Shown here: positions 35,487 through 45,006 of the stretch, one piece after another | Position numbering within the stretch: the first letter of the stretch is position 1 | How the letters are laid out: every line of letters starts with the position of its first letter | Assembly (NCBI GenBank): GCA_030692685.1 | Contig: JAUXZO010000129.1 | Location: 56,934 to 120,933, forward strand | Origin: Acidovorax sp. | Lineage (GTDB): Bacteria > Pseudomonadota > Gammaproteobacteria > Burkholderiales > Burkholderiaceae_C | Direction of reading: 5' to 3' | DNA length: 64,000 nt | The notes under the pieces: generated by a model | Databases searched by the model: none | What the model was told of the DNA's origin: nothing | Seen by the model: the letters and a program-made list of their open reading frames with translations, nothing else | Position numbers and translations under genes: made by a program

Positions 35487-36191
35487 GTGCTGAATCCTTC
35501 CCTGGACATCTCCCGCGTTCGCGCCATTTCCATTGATCTGGACGACACCTTGTGGCCCATCTGGCCCACCATCACGCGGGCCGAAGCGGTGTTGTTGGAT
35601 TGGCTCACGCACCACGCGCCCGCCACGGCCGCGCTGTTCTCCAACACCGAGGCGCTGCGGGCCATCCGCAACCAGATGGTCACGCTGCGCCCCGATCTGC
35701 AAAGTGATTTGAGCGCCATGCGGCGCGAGTCCATTCGCCTTGCGCTCACGCAGGCCGGTGACGAGCCCGCCCTGGCAGAGCCCGCCTTTGATCTCTTCTT
35801 TGCCGAGCGCCAGCGTGTGGATCTTTTTGAAGACGCGCACGACACACTGGCTTTTTTGTCGGCACGCTACCCGGTGGTGGCCTTGTCCAATGGCAATGCC
35901 GACGTGCACCGCATTGGCATCGGCCATTATTTTCGGGCCAGCATCAGTGCGTCGGTGTTCGGGGTGGCCAAGCCCGATGTGCGCATTTTTCATGCGGCAG
36001 CCGATGCAGCGCAGGTCCAGCCGCATGAGGTCTTGCATGTGGGCGACGACGCCACTCTGGATGCCCAGGGCGCGCTGGACGCGGGCATGCAGGCGGTGTG
36101 GATCAACACGGCCAACCACCCCTGGCCGCATGCGGCACTGCCCCACGCGACGGTGGGCAGCCTGACCGCCTTGTGCAAGTTGTTGTCGTAG
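35487..36191 (+). CDS. HAD-superfamily hydrolase
   Basis: 234 residues from a GTG at 35487. Open codons further upstream run through the region after the tandem repeat and show no similarity. HAD motif I is SIDLDDTLWP with the nucleophilic Asp, motif II is VVALSNGNAD, motif III includes the lysine in GVAKPDVRIF, and motif IV is HVGDDATLDAQGA. The cap between motifs I and II resembles YjjG/haloacid-dehalogenase-like phosphatases. It probably dephosphorylates a small metabolite; the substrate cannot be read. Confidence 0.87.
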   Translation: MLNPSLDISRVRAISIDLDDTLWPIWPTITRAEAVLLDWLTHHAPATAALFSNTEALRAIRNQMVTLRPDLQSDLSAMRRESIRLALTQAGDEPALAEPAFDLFFAERQRVDLFEDAHDTLAFLSARYPVVALSNGNADVHRIGIGHYFRASISASVFGVAKPDVRIFHAAADAAQVQPHEVLHVGDDATLDAQGALDAGMQAVWINTANHPWPHAALPHATVGSLTALCKLLS

Positions 36192-36303
36192 GGTGTTGGC
36201 GCCCGCTGGGTGGACCATTTTTTGGGCTGCTCAGTCCCCGTTTCTTGTCTCAGATCAAGAGTTTTGCTGCTGCCATGGCGTGCGCGCTTGATCGCTCGGG
36301 CCT

Positions 36304-37170
36304 ATGCCGCCACACTCTGCCACCATGCCTCGTAACCCACCTGTCCTGCCCGCAGTTCGCACCATCGGACTTCTGCAGCCCCTGAATTGGCTGAAGCTGG
36401 GCTGGCGCGATATGTGCCGTGCGGGCCGGACCAGCGTTGTACACGGCTTGGCCTTGGCCCTGTTGGGTGCGGCCATCATGGCGGTCGCGCACCACCGGTT
36501 CTGGCTATTGGCGGGGGCGCTGTCGGGCTTTTTGGTGGTGGCCCCGGTGCTGGCCACCAGCCTGTATGCGCTCAGCCGGGCGCTGGAGCGCGGCGAGCCC
36601 GCCACCTTTGGCGTGGTGCTCAAAACCTGGTTCAACTGGCAAAACAGCCACGTCAACAAATGGGGCAACGACTACTGGTGCATGGTGCAGTTCGGCGCCT
36701 TGCTGGCGCTGGCCGCCACCGGCTGGGTCATGACCTCCGCTGCACTCATCACCTTGCTCGCGCCCGTGCCCATTGAGACACCGTCGGATTTTTTGCGCCA
36801 TGTGGTGCTGGCGCGCGAAGGCTGGCTGTTTGAGATCTGGTTGGCCCTGGGCAGCCTGATGGCAGCACCGATTTTTGCATCGAGCGTGGTGGCCATGCCG
36901 CTGCTGCTGGACCGCCGCGCCACGCTGCTGCAAGCGGTGCTGGCCAGCTGGCAGGTGGTGTTGGGCAACCCGCTGCCCATGGCGTTCTGGGCGGCGATCA
37001 TTCTCGGGCTCACGCTGCTGGGGCTGGGGTCGCTGATGCTGGCACTGGTGGTGGTGATGCCGGTGCTGGGCCACGCCAGCTGGCATGCCTACCGCGATTT
37101 GATCGATGCTTCAAACTTGCCCGAGCGGGATGTCTCAACCTCTGCAGGCCCCGGGGGAGGAACGCAGTGA
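36304..37170 (+). CDS. DUF2189 family membrane protein
   Basis: 288 residues with about six hydrophobic segments. It resembles DUF2189 proteins (opening RTIGLLQPLNWLKLGWRDM, and GHASWHAYRDLID near the C-terminus). Function is unknown. ATG at 36325 is an alternative start; neither has a strong ribosome-binding site. Its stop overlaps the GTG of the next small gene, so the pair is co-translated. Confidence 0.82.
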   Translation: MPPHSATMPRNPPVLPAVRTIGLLQPLNWLKLGWRDMCRAGRTSVVHGLALALLGAAIMAVAHHRFWLLAGALSGFLVVAPVLATSLYALSRALERGEPATFGVVLKTWFNWQNSHVNKWGNDYWCMVQFGALLALAATGWVMTSAALITLLAPVPIETPSDFLRHVVLAREGWLFEIWLALGSLMAAPIFASSVVAMPLLLDRRATLLQAVLASWQVVLGNPLPMAFWAAIILGLTLLGLGSLMLALVVVMPVLGHASWHAYRDLIDASNLPERDVSTSAGPGGGTQ

Positions 37171-37379
37171 TCTTCGGCTTTACCGAGGCGCAGATCTCAG
37201 GCTTCTTCCTGACCTACGGGGTGGGCGCGTTCATCCTGTACATGCTGTTCATCATCGGCCAGCTGGCGTGGGAATCCAAGGCTGGGAAGTTCGGTACCTT
37301 TGTACTCTTCTTGGGCCTGGGCGTGGGGTTTCTGGGGTTTGTGGCCAAGGTGGTCATCCAGTGGTGGCTGGAGAAGTGA
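37167..37379 (+). CDS. DUF2788 family small membrane protein
   Basis: 70 residues with two membrane helices (ISGFFLTYGVGAFILYMLFI and GTFVLFLGLGVGFLGFVAKV). A GTG start with GGGGGAGG upstream overlaps the DUF2189 stop by 4 bp. The family is found in beta- and gammaproteobacteria, with unknown role. Pairing with the DUF2189 gene suggests a shared membrane function. Confidence 0.82.
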   Translation: MIFGFTEAQISGFFLTYGVGAFILYMLFIIGQLAWESKAGKFGTFVLFLGLGVGFLGFVAKVVIQWWLEK

Positions 37380-37458
37380 GCGGGCTGGCTTGTGGGAGGG
37401 GCCGAGTCGCCCGGATCTTTCTCTCGGCGCATGACCAACGGGTCGCGCGGCGCGCCCT

Positions 37459-38055
37459 GTGAGTCACCACCACAGCCCTTCCTGGACAGCGCAACACCAC
37501 CAGCTTGTCGCGCTGGTGCGTGCTTCGCCTGTGCTGATGTGCGCGCTGCGCACCGTGCGGAAACTGGAACTGAACTCGTGGTGCATAGGGGCCGGCGCAG
37601 TGCGCTCGCTGGTGTGGGATGCCCTGCATGAGTTTGCACAACCCACACCGCTGGACGACGTGGATGTTGTCTACTTCGACCCCACTGTGGAAAGTGCAGG
37701 ACACGACGCGGCCCTGGAGTACCGGTTGTGCTGCGAGGGACCTTCTGTGGCATGGGAGGTCACCAACCAGGCGACCGTGCACCACTGGTTCGCGCGCCAT
37801 CTGGGGCAGCAGGTAGCGCCCCTGGAGTCGCTGGAAGAAGGCGTGGGCACCTGGCCGGAGGTTGCCACTTGTGTGGGGGTTTTCCTGCGCGCTGACGACT
37901 CCATCGGCGTTGTGGCCCCCCACGGGCTGGACGACTTGTTCCACCTGATCGTTCGCCACAACCCGGTGCGCGCCGATGCCCGCACCTACCGCGAGCGCGT
38001 GGCGTCCAAGCGATTTGCCGAGCGCTGGCCGCTGCTGTCCATCCTCCCAGCCTGA
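37459..38055 (+). CDS. Nucleotidyltransferase family protein (NTP_transf_6)
   Basis: 198 residues from a GTG. The nucleotidyltransferase glycine motif is WCIGAGAVRSLVWDAL and the metal-binding aspartates are in LDDVDVVYFD, as in the YjfC/DUF925-type family. Further conserved parts are WEVTNQATVHHW and HGLDDLFHLIVRHN. The nucleotide acceptor is not known. It stands alone, between DUF2788 and the convergent Bug gene. Confidence 0.82.
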   Translation: MSHHHSPSWTAQHHQLVALVRASPVLMCALRTVRKLELNSWCIGAGAVRSLVWDALHEFAQPTPLDDVDVVYFDPTVESAGHDAALEYRLCCEGPSVAWEVTNQATVHHWFARHLGQQVAPLESLEEGVGTWPEVATCVGVFLRADDSIGVVAPHGLDDLFHLIVRHNPVRADARTYRERVASKRFAERWPLLSILPA

Positions 38056-38089
38056 GGCAGGTTCACGGAGACCGGAGCCTACTGCCGCC

Positions 38090-39127
38090 TCAGCGCACCC
38101 AGGACCGCAGGCCCAGTTCCCGCGCCAGCTGGCGGTAGTCGGCCAGGCTGCGCTGCACAAATTCCTCCAGCGCTGCGCCGGTGCGTGCAAAGGGGTACAG
38201 CCCGTACTGGCTGCACAGCGCGGCATAGCCGGGCGCGGCCAGTGCTTCGGCAAACGCGGCCACCCAGGCGCGCACGGCTGCATCCGGGGCGCTGGCGGCC
38301 ATGTACAGGCCGCGCACCGTGGGCCAGACCAGGTCCACGCCCTGCTCGCGCGCCGTGGGCAGGTCGGCCAGGGTGCCGGGCAGGCGGGCCTGGGCCAGCA
38401 CGGCCAGAAAGCGCAGGGGGGCGCCTTTGTCCAGAGCCTGCCGGGCCTCGGCTGCATCGCCGGTGAATACGCCGATGTGGCCGCCGCGCAGCGCCTTGAG
38501 CGCCTCGCCGCCGCCCTCAAACGACACAAACCGCATGCGCTTGGGGTCCTGCCCGGCTGCGCGGGTCAGCAGCGCGGCTTTCATCCAGTCCTGGCTGCCC
38601 AGGGTGCCACCGGCGCCAAATACCACGCGGGCCGGGTCTTTGCGCAGCGCGTCCACCACGTCTTGCAGGCGCTGGTGGGGCGAATCGCGGTGCACCGCCA
38701 CCACGCCGTAGTCGGTGCCCAGGGTGGCGATCCAGCGCACGGCGCTCACCGGGTGGGGGCCAAAGCGGCCCTGTGCGATGTTGAGCAGCGAGCCGCTGGA
38801 GAACGCCACCAGCGTGCCCGGCCCGCCCAGCCGCCCGGTGGCGATCTGGTCAAACGCCATGGCGCCAATGCCCCCGGGCAGGTAGCGTGTTTGGAGGGGT
38901 GGGCGGGTGGGGCGCACGGCCTGCACCGCCTGCGTGGCCAGGCCGCAGGTCAGGTCGAACCCGCCGCCAGGGCGGGAGGGGGCGATGCATTCGGCGGGCT
39001 CCAGCGTTGCGTCGGCCGCCCAGGCCGCAGGTCCGCGCGCAGCGGCCGATGCGCCCGCCAGTGCTGCCAGCCACTGCAGGGTGCGGCGGCGGGGCAGGGT
39101 GGCGAGTGTGGTCGGTGCGGACGGCAT
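38090..39127 (-). CDS. Bug/TctC-family tripartite tricarboxylate transporter binding protein
   Basis: 345 residues from the ATG at 39127, which gives a signal sequence (RRRTLQWLAALAGASAAARG) with a twin-arginine-like stretch. The mature protein opens ECIAPSRPGGGFDL, the usual ligand-loop region of Bug proteins, and contains the Bug motif LGSQDWMKAALL. It lies 47 bp after the sensor-kinase gene on the same strand. No TctA or TctB membrane genes are in the window, so it may be an orphan sensor subunit or use unlinked partners. Confidence 0.88.
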   Translation of the reverse strand: MPSAPTTLATLPRRRTLQWLAALAGASAAARGPAAWAADATLEPAECIAPSRPGGGFDLTCGLATQAVQAVRPTRPPLQTRYLPGGIGAMAFDQIATGRLGGPGTLVAFSSGSLLNIAQGRFGPHPVSAVRWIATLGTDYGVVAVHRDSPHQRLQDVVDALRKDPARVVFGAGGTLGSQDWMKAALLTRAAGQDPKRMRFVSFEGGGEALKALRGGHIGVFTGDAAEARQALDKGAPLRFLAVLAQARLPGTLADLPTAREQGVDLVWPTVRGLYMAASAPDAAVRAWVAAFAEALAAPGYAALCSQYGLYPFARTGAALEEFVQRSLADYRQLARELGLRSWVR

Positions 39128-39174
39128 GGCGGGAGAATTCTGGCGGAATCTGGGGCGCTGCGGGATGGGGGTTT

Positions 39175-40572
39175 TCAGCCCCGGGGCCACCACAGGATGG
39201 CCAGCAGGCCCCGGCCGCCAGAGCCTTCTTCCAGCCGCAGGCCGCCCCGGTGCCGTTCGGCGATGGAGCGCGCAATCGCCAGCCCCAGGCCCGAGCCGCC
39301 CGCTGCCGCCTGCGAGCCGCGCCGGTAGCGCTGGCCCAGTGCGTCGCGTTCGCTGGCGGGCAGGCCCGGGCCGTTGTCTTCCACGCTGATGCTCCAGCCC
39401 AGGCCGTCGCCCGTCGCCGACACGGTGACCGTGCCTTGCTCGGGCGTGTAGGCAATGGCGTTGGCGGCCAGGTTGGTGAGCGCCTCGCGCAGCAGGCCGC
39501 TGTCGCCCACGGCCATGAACTCGGGCGTGGGCGTGTGGATGCCAAAGTCGATCTGCCGCGCGCGGGCGCGCGGCATCAGCTCCAGCGCCACGGCGCGCAG
39601 CAGCGCGGCCAGGTCGAACGGGGCCAGTTCTACCGCCGCAGTGTCGCTGCGGCCCAGGGCCAGCAGTTGCTGGGTGCTGCGCGTGGCGCGCGCAATCTCG
39701 CCACCGATGGCGTCGAGCGTGCGCTGCACCTGGGCGGCGTCGGACTCGCGCCGGGCGTAGTCGATCTGCATCTGCAGCGTGGTGAGGTGGGTGCGCAGCT
39801 GGTGCGAGGCATCGTCTAGAAACTGCCGCTGCTGCGCCACCAGGTCTTGCGTGCGGGCCATCTGCTGGTTGGCGGCGGCCACCAGGGGGCGTATGTCGGC
39901 GGGCAGGTCGGTGTCGGCCATGGGGGTCATGTCGTCGGGGCTGCGTGCCTGTACCTCGCGCGCCAGGCGCGCCAGCGGGCGCAGCGCCACGGCCAGCGTG
40001 GCGGCCGTGCCCAGCACCATGAGCGCCAGCACCAGCGTGTCGCGCAGTGCGGCCCGGCGCACAAAGCGGCTGGTGAACTCCTGCCGCGAGCGGGTGCTTT
40101 CGGCCACCTGCACCAGCACGCTGCTGGCATCGGCCCCGGGCGCGGCGCCGTCCACCGCCCGGCGGTAGGCCGCCAGCCGCACGGATTCACCGAAATAGGT
40201 GGCGTCGTAGAAGCGGGGCTCGCCGGGTGTGAGCGTGCCGGGCGGCAGGGGCAGGTCGGCATTGCCCAGCTCTACCAGCCCGTCGGACGACGCCACGCGG
40301 AAGTACACATTGCCGCTGGCCGTGAGTTCAAAGAATTCGAGCATGCTGTAGGGCAGCTCGGCCGACAGACCGCCCGAGGCGGTGGAGATGTTGGCGTCGA
40401 TGGATTTGAGCGCCCCGAGCAGCGAGCGGTCGTAGGCCGCGTTGGCCGCCTCCAGCGCATCGTGCCGCGTCATCCACAGCTCCACCCCGGTCACCACGGC
40501 CAACAGCGGCAGCAGCAGCACGGCCAGCAGCCGCCACAGGCTGGCGCGGCGCAGGCGCGCGGTCAGCCCCAT
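39175..40572 (-). CDS. Sensor histidine kinase, TctE-like
   Basis: 465 residues. Two membrane helices (about 12-32 and 178-200) flank a periplasmic domain of about 145 residues, then HisKA with FLDDASHQLRTHLTTLQMQ and HATPase boxes NAIAYTPEQG, DNGPGLP and GSGLGLAIARSI. The periplasmic domain and gene order match TctE, which senses tricarboxylates through Bug proteins. It starts 3 bp after the response-regulator stop. Confidence 0.9.
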   Translation of the reverse strand: MGLTARLRRASLWRLLAVLLLPLLAVVTGVELWMTRHDALEAANAAYDRSLLGALKSIDANISTASGGLSAELPYSMLEFFELTASGNVYFRVASSDGLVELGNADLPLPPGTLTPGEPRFYDATYFGESVRLAAYRRAVDGAAPGADASSVLVQVAESTRSRQEFTSRFVRRAALRDTLVLALMVLGTAATLAVALRPLARLAREVQARSPDDMTPMADTDLPADIRPLVAAANQQMARTQDLVAQQRQFLDDASHQLRTHLTTLQMQIDYARRESDAAQVQRTLDAIGGEIARATRSTQQLLALGRSDTAAVELAPFDLAALLRAVALELMPRARARQIDFGIHTPTPEFMAVGDSGLLREALTNLAANAIAYTPEQGTVTVSATGDGLGWSISVEDNGPGLPASERDALGQRYRRGSQAAAGGSGLGLAIARSIAERHRGGLRLEEGSGGRGLLAILWWPRG

Positions 40573-40575
40573 GGC

Positions 40576-41244
40576 TCAGTCAGCCTCCAGCGCATAGCCC
40601 AGGCCGCGCAGCGTGGTGATGCGCACACCGCTGCCATCCAGGCGCTTGCGCAGGCGGTGCACAAACACCTCCACCGCTTCGGGGTGCACGTCATCGTCCT
40701 CAGAGAACACACGGTCCAGAATCTGCTGTTTGGAAAACGGCTCGCCGCTGCGTTGCACCAGCACGCGCAGCACCGCATGCTCGCGTGGCGACAGGGCCAG
40801 GGTCTCGCCACGCAATGTGAACTGCTTGCGTGCGTTGTCATATACCAGGGCGCCACAGGCCAGGCGCGGGTGCTCGTTGCCGCGCGCGCGGCGCACCAAT
40901 GCATGCAGGCGCGCTTCCAGTTCGGCCAGTTCAAACGGTTTGGCCAAAAAGTCGTCGGCCCCGGCGTTGAGCGATCGCACCCGCTCGTCCAGCGAGTCGC
41001 GTGCCGTGAGGATCAACGCGGGCAGCCGCTGGTCGCGGTCGCGCAGGCGCTGCAGCACGGCCTGGCCGTCCAGCCCGGGCAGCCCCAGGTCGAGCACCAG
41101 CGCGTCGTAGTTATCGTGCTGCTGCAGGGCGCGGTCGGCCAGGCGCCCGTCGTTGACCCATTCCACCTGAATGCCCGCATGCTCCAGCGCCCGGCTGAGC
41201 CAAGTGCCGAGGCTGTGTTCGTCTTCTGCCAGGAGGATGCGCAT
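40576..41244 (-). CDS. Response regulator, TctD-like (OmpR family)
   Basis: 222 residues from the ATG at 41244, giving the family start MRILLAEDEHSLGTWL. The receiver domain has the acidic pair EDE, phospho-Asp in ALVLDLGLPGLDG and Lys in FLAKPF. The winged-helix DNA-binding domain contains LSPREHAVLRVLVQRSGEPFS and FVHRLRKRLDGSGVRITTLRGLGY. It would control Bug/tricarboxylate transport genes. The upstream Bug gene is 146 bp away on the same strand. Confidence 0.92.
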   Translation of the reverse strand: MRILLAEDEHSLGTWLSRALEHAGIQVEWVNDGRLADRALQQHDNYDALVLDLGLPGLDGQAVLQRLRDRDQRLPALILTARDSLDERVRSLNAGADDFLAKPFELAELEARLHALVRRARGNEHPRLACGALVYDNARKQFTLRGETLALSPREHAVLRVLVQRSGEPFSKQQILDRVFSEDDDVHPEAVEVFVHRLRKRLDGSGVRITTLRGLGYALEAD

Positions 41245-41390
41245 GGGGGATGCTACTGCCATTGTTTGGTGGCACGGCTGCGTTCGCTTGCCATCGCCGC
41301 TGTCTGATGAGCCGGCCCTTTCCGGCGTTAGAGCCACCGGTGGGTTTCACCGTTGTGGGAAGGCGCCACAGGCGACTCAACAGGTTTTCA

Positions 41391-42404
41391 TCAGTCGGGT
41401 TTCACCTTGGCCCGCAGCAACACCTTTTGCCATCGCGCTTGTTCCGAAGCGATGAATTTTGCGAATTCAGCTGGTGTGCTGCCAATGGCTTCCGCCGCAT
41501 CGGCGTTCAGGCGCTTGAGCGAGTCGGGCGCTTTCACCGCTTTCGCGGCTTCGATGGCCAGCTTGTCCAGGTGCTCCTTGGGCAGCGTGGACGGGGCCAG
41601 CAGGCCGTACCACTGCGTCATCTCAAAGCCCGGAAAGCCCTGTTCGGCCACGGTGGGCACATCGGGCAGCTGCGGCAGCCGCTGGATCGAACCCGTGGCA
41701 ATGCAGCGCACCTTGCCCGACTTGATGAGCGGCAGCATGGCGGCGGCGCCCACCGCTGCGGCGTCAAGCCTGCCCGACATCAGGTCGGTCGTCATGGGGC
41801 CGGTGCCTCTGTAGGGCACGTGCAGCATGAAGATCTCGGCCGTCATCTTGAGGTATTCGAACGCGAGATGGCCCGCGCTGCCATTGCCCGCCGAGCCATA
41901 GCTGAGCTTGGCGGGGTTCTTCTTGGCGTAGGCGATGAACTCTTTCAGGTTTTTGGCGGGCACATCGGGGTGAACCACGTACAGGCTGGGCACCTTGGCC
42001 AGCAGGCTCACGGGCTTGAAGTCCTTGGCGGCGTCGTAGGGCAGCTTGTCGAAGATAAAGGGGTTCACCGCCAGCGTGCCGATGTGGCCGAGGATCAGCG
42101 TGTGCTGGTCGTCGGCGCGCGCCACCTCCGACATGGCAATGTTGCCAGCCGCGCCGGGCTTGTTGTCCACATACACGCTTTGTCCCAGCGTCTTGCTCAG
42201 CTCGACAGCCGTAGAGCGCGCCACGATCTCCGAGCTGCCACCCGGCGCAAACGGGACAACAAAGCGGATGGACTTGGCGGGCCATGCGGCCTGCGCCGAA
42301 GCCAGGCCGGGCAGCAGGCCGCCCAGTGCCAGGGCGCCGCTGGCCCCCAGCAGGTGGCGGCGGGTGGGGTACAAATGTGGGGAAAGGGTGTGGTCGATAG
42401 GCAT
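41391..42404 (-). CDS. Bug/TctC-family tripartite tricarboxylate transporter binding protein
   Basis: 337 residues from the ATG at 42404, preceded by GGAGA. The signal peptide (RRHLLGASGALALGGLLPGLASAQ) is followed by the Bug start WPAKSIRFVVPFAPGGSSE. Ligand-loop and hinge motifs are YVDNKPGAAGNIA, KLSYGSAGNGSAGHL and HVPYRGTGPM. It is the first gene of the run bug, tctD-like, tctE-like, bug on the minus strand. Its ligand is probably a carboxylate but is not identifiable. Confidence 0.92.
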   Translation of the reverse strand: MPIDHTLSPHLYPTRRHLLGASGALALGGLLPGLASAQAAWPAKSIRFVVPFAPGGSSEIVARSTAVELSKTLGQSVYVDNKPGAAGNIAMSEVARADDQHTLILGHIGTLAVNPFIFDKLPYDAAKDFKPVSLLAKVPSLYVVHPDVPAKNLKEFIAYAKKNPAKLSYGSAGNGSAGHLAFEYLKMTAEIFMLHVPYRGTGPMTTDLMSGRLDAAAVGAAAMLPLIKSGKVRCIATGSIQRLPQLPDVPTVAEQGFPGFEMTQWYGLLAPSTLPKEHLDKLAIEAAKAVKAPDSLKRLNADAAEAIGSTPAEFAKFIASEQARWQKVLLRAKVKPD

Positions 42405-42540
42405 GCTTGTCTCCGTGAAAGCCGTGAAAGCCGTGAGGGCGTTAGCGGATGCCATGGTGGGCGTCGCGTGCTTTCGGAATGCTGTCAGTTGGCATGGGGT
42501 TTTCCCCAGCTCGCCGACGCAAGGGGCTGTGCTCAGGAGA

Positions 42541-43857
42541 TCAATGCAATGCCGCTACCGCCGTGCCGCACAACACGGCCCCTTCGAGCGTGGCGGGGTA
42601 GGGGCCGTCCACGTAGTCACCGCAGGCGGTCAACCCTGGCAATACCTGCATGCCAGGACGCTGCAGCCCTGGTGTGCAAGCAAAGGTGGCGCGCTTTTCA
42701 ACCACCGACTGCACGGGCTTCAGTGTGGCAATGCCCAGTTGGCTGGCAGCTTGCCGCAGCACTTGTTGTTCGATCTGCGAGCGGTCCCCGTCACTCGCGC
42801 TGACCACAAAAGCCAGCAAGCCATGGCTGCCATCGAGCTGGCCCCGGTCGAACACGAACTGCGCGGGGTGCTCGGCCGTGTTGCGCAGCGCCAGCATGGG
42901 CAGGGGCAAACGCGCTCCGTCGGCGTGGGCGTAGACAGTGGTGATGGCCTCAAAGCGCAGGGCACTGGCCTGGTCAATCCAAGGGGTGGCACTGGCCAGC
43001 CCGGCGATGCTGGCCACGCCCGCCACAAGCCGGCTCGCCTCCCACGAAGGGCAGGCGAGGGTGATGTGGTCAAACTCGCTGCGGGCACCGTCTGCGTCGT
43101 TCGCACCGCCGCTCGCACACACCACCTGCCAGCGTCCGCCCGGTTGAGGTAACAGCCGCTGAACCCGTTGAGCGGTGACCACCTGGCCGCCGTTCTGGGT
43201 AACCCAACGGGCCGCAGGCTCGGGGAAAAGCGCGCCCAGGTCGGTGCGCGGCAGCAGCAGGTTGGAGCCGCCGCGCCCGCTGAAAAGGCTGTCTTGCAGC
43301 ACCCGCAGAAACACCTGCCCGCTGGCTTGCGCTGCCGGGGTATTGAGCGCCGACACACACAGCGGGTCAATGAACTCGGCCATCAACCGTGGCGTGAGCG
43401 AGGCGCACAGTTGCGCCACCGAAATCTGGGGTGCGCAGCGAAAGCCGCGCAGTTGCCACCCGGTGGCTGTGCGCAGCAGCGCCAGCTTGTCGCCCCAGCC
43501 CCAGCCCTTGGCGCGCGCAATGCCGAGCAGGGCATCCAGCGGCGGTGGCAAGTCAGGCAGTTGCAGCCCCTGGCCATCGGGAAACTGCAGCGTGAGCGGC
43601 AGGCGCAGCAGGGCAGTGCGGGTGTCCACGCCCACCAACCCCATCAGGCGCAGACACTCCGCGTAGGCCCCGATGAGAATGTGTTGACCGTTGTCCAGGG
43701 CGATGGGGCTGCCATCCGGTAGCTGCGCTGGCACTGCGCGTGCGCGGCCGCCCACGGTGCGCGCAGCTTCGAACACCGTGACCTGGCGGCCTGCCTGCGA
43801 GTGCGCAATGGCGGCCGCCATGCCCGCCCAGCCTGCACCGACCACGGCGACCTTCAT
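42541..43857 (-). CDS. hpnE: Hydroxysqualene dehydroxylase HpnE
   Basis: 438-residue FAD-dependent amine oxidase-like enzyme. The FAD motif KVAVVGAGWAGMAAAIAHSQ and VFEAARTVGGRARAV are at the N-terminus, and the C-terminal LTACGDYVDGPYPATLEGAV closes the flavin site. HpnE reduces hydroxysqualene to squalene, the last of three steps done by HpnD, HpnC and HpnE. It lies 22 bp after hpnD on the same strand. No squalene-hopene cyclase is in the window. Confidence 0.93.
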   Translation of the reverse strand: MKVAVVGAGWAGMAAAIAHSQAGRQVTVFEAARTVGGRARAVPAQLPDGSPIALDNGQHILIGAYAECLRLMGLVGVDTRTALLRLPLTLQFPDGQGLQLPDLPPPLDALLGIARAKGWGWGDKLALLRTATGWQLRGFRCAPQISVAQLCASLTPRLMAEFIDPLCVSALNTPAAQASGQVFLRVLQDSLFSGRGGSNLLLPRTDLGALFPEPAARWVTQNGGQVVTAQRVQRLLPQPGGRWQVVCASGGANDADGARSEFDHITLACPSWEASRLVAGVASIAGLASATPWIDQASALRFEAITTVYAHADGARLPLPMLALRNTAEHPAQFVFDRGQLDGSHGLLAFVVSASDGDRSQIEQQVLRQAASQLGIATLKPVQSVVEKRATFACTPGLQRPGMQVLPGLTACGDYVDGPYPATLEGAVLCGTAVAALH

Positions 43858-43879
43858 GGATGGAACGCGACGATGACCA

Positions 43880-44719
43880 TCACATCCGGCCCAGCGCCTG
43901 CACCTTCCAGGCCAGCCAGAACTTGCGCAGCGGCGTGAGGCGGATGCGCTGGTGCAGCACCTGAAAGTTCTCGTGCTCGATCTCGCGCAGCAAGGTGCGG
44001 TAGATGCTGGCCATCATCAGCCCCGGCTTTTGGGCGCGGCGGTCTGCGTCTGGCAGCAGGGCCAGGGCCTCGTCGTACAGGCGTTGTGCGCGTTCGGCCT
44101 GAAACCGCATCAGCGCGGTGAAGCGGTCGGAGTACGTGCGCTTCAAAATCTCGTGCGCCTTCACGTCGAACTGCTGCAGCTCGCTCACGGGCAGGTAGAT
44201 ACGGCCCAGCATGGCGTCTTCGCCCACGTCGCGGATGATGTTGGTCATCTGAAACGCCAGGCCCAGCTTGTGGGCGTATTCGGTAGTGCGCGGGTCGGTC
44301 TGGCCAAAGATGCGCGCCGCCACCTCGCCCACGATCCCTGCCACGAGGTGGCAATACCCCTTGAGGCCCGCAAAGTCGAGGTAACGGGTCTGCTCCAGGT
44401 CCATCTGGCAGCCGTCGATCACGGCCTGCAGGTGGCGTTGTTCGATGCCGTATTCAGCGGTGTGGGGCATCAGTGCCAGCATCACCGGGTGGGTGGGCTG
44501 GCCCGCATAGGCCTTGGCCACCTCGGCCTGCCACCAGGCCAGCTTGGTGCGGGCCACGCCGGGGTCGGTCACTTCGTCCACTACATCGTCCACCTCGCGG
44601 CAGAACGCATAGAACGCCGTGATGGCCGCGCGGCGCGGCGCTGGCAAAAAGAGAAAAGCGTAATAAAAGCTGCTGCCCGAGGCCACGGCTTTTTGCTGTA
44701 CGTACTGCTGGGGGGTCAT
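43880..44719 (-). CDS. hpnD: Presqualene diphosphate synthase HpnD
   Basis: 279 residues from the ATG at 44719, giving MTPQQYVQQKAVASGSSFYY, the usual family start; an ATG six codons upstream (44737) is possible. The aspartate-rich motifs are FCREVDDVVDEV and IIRDVGEDA, which bind Mg2+ and farnesyl diphosphate. HpnD joins two farnesyl diphosphates to presqualene diphosphate, the first committed hopanoid step. It is co-transcribed with hpnE. Confidence 0.93.
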   Translation of the reverse strand: MTPQQYVQQKAVASGSSFYYAFLFLPAPRRAAITAFYAFCREVDDVVDEVTDPGVARTKLAWWQAEVAKAYAGQPTHPVMLALMPHTAEYGIEQRHLQAVIDGCQMDLEQTRYLDFAGLKGYCHLVAGIVGEVAARIFGQTDPRTTEYAHKLGLAFQMTNIIRDVGEDAMLGRIYLPVSELQQFDVKAHEILKRTYSDRFTALMRFQAERAQRLYDEALALLPDADRRAQKPGLMMASIYRTLLREIEHENFQVLHQRIRLTPLRKFWLAWKVQALGRM

Positions 44720-44775
44720 GGGGCGGGATTGTCCCATGGCGGGCTGGGATCGTCGGGGGAGCAGGATTTGAGGTG

Positions 44776-44830
44776 TTTTTGGCCTCTAGCGCTTATTGGA
44801 TAGGCGCTGGCAGCTACTATTTTTGTAGTT
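44776..44830. repeat. TAGCGCTT hairpin repeat, slightly degenerate
   Basis: CTAGCGCTT, a short loop and TAGGCGCTGG form an imperfect stem, with GGCC before it and AGCTACTA after it as in the other copies. It lies just upstream of hpnD. Confidence 0.75.
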
Positions 44831-45006
44831 TTGGTGGTGCGAGCCGCTGATCCCCAGCGTTAGACCACCTGCCGCCAGCTTGTTGGCTGCGGCGCCTGGT
44901 GCTGCAAATTCTCACCAAAGCGCGTCAGCCAAAATCTGTGCGCTGTCGGCTCGAAGCGATCGGAACACAAACGCAACCATAGTCTCCGGCGCAGTACTGC
45001 GCAACG

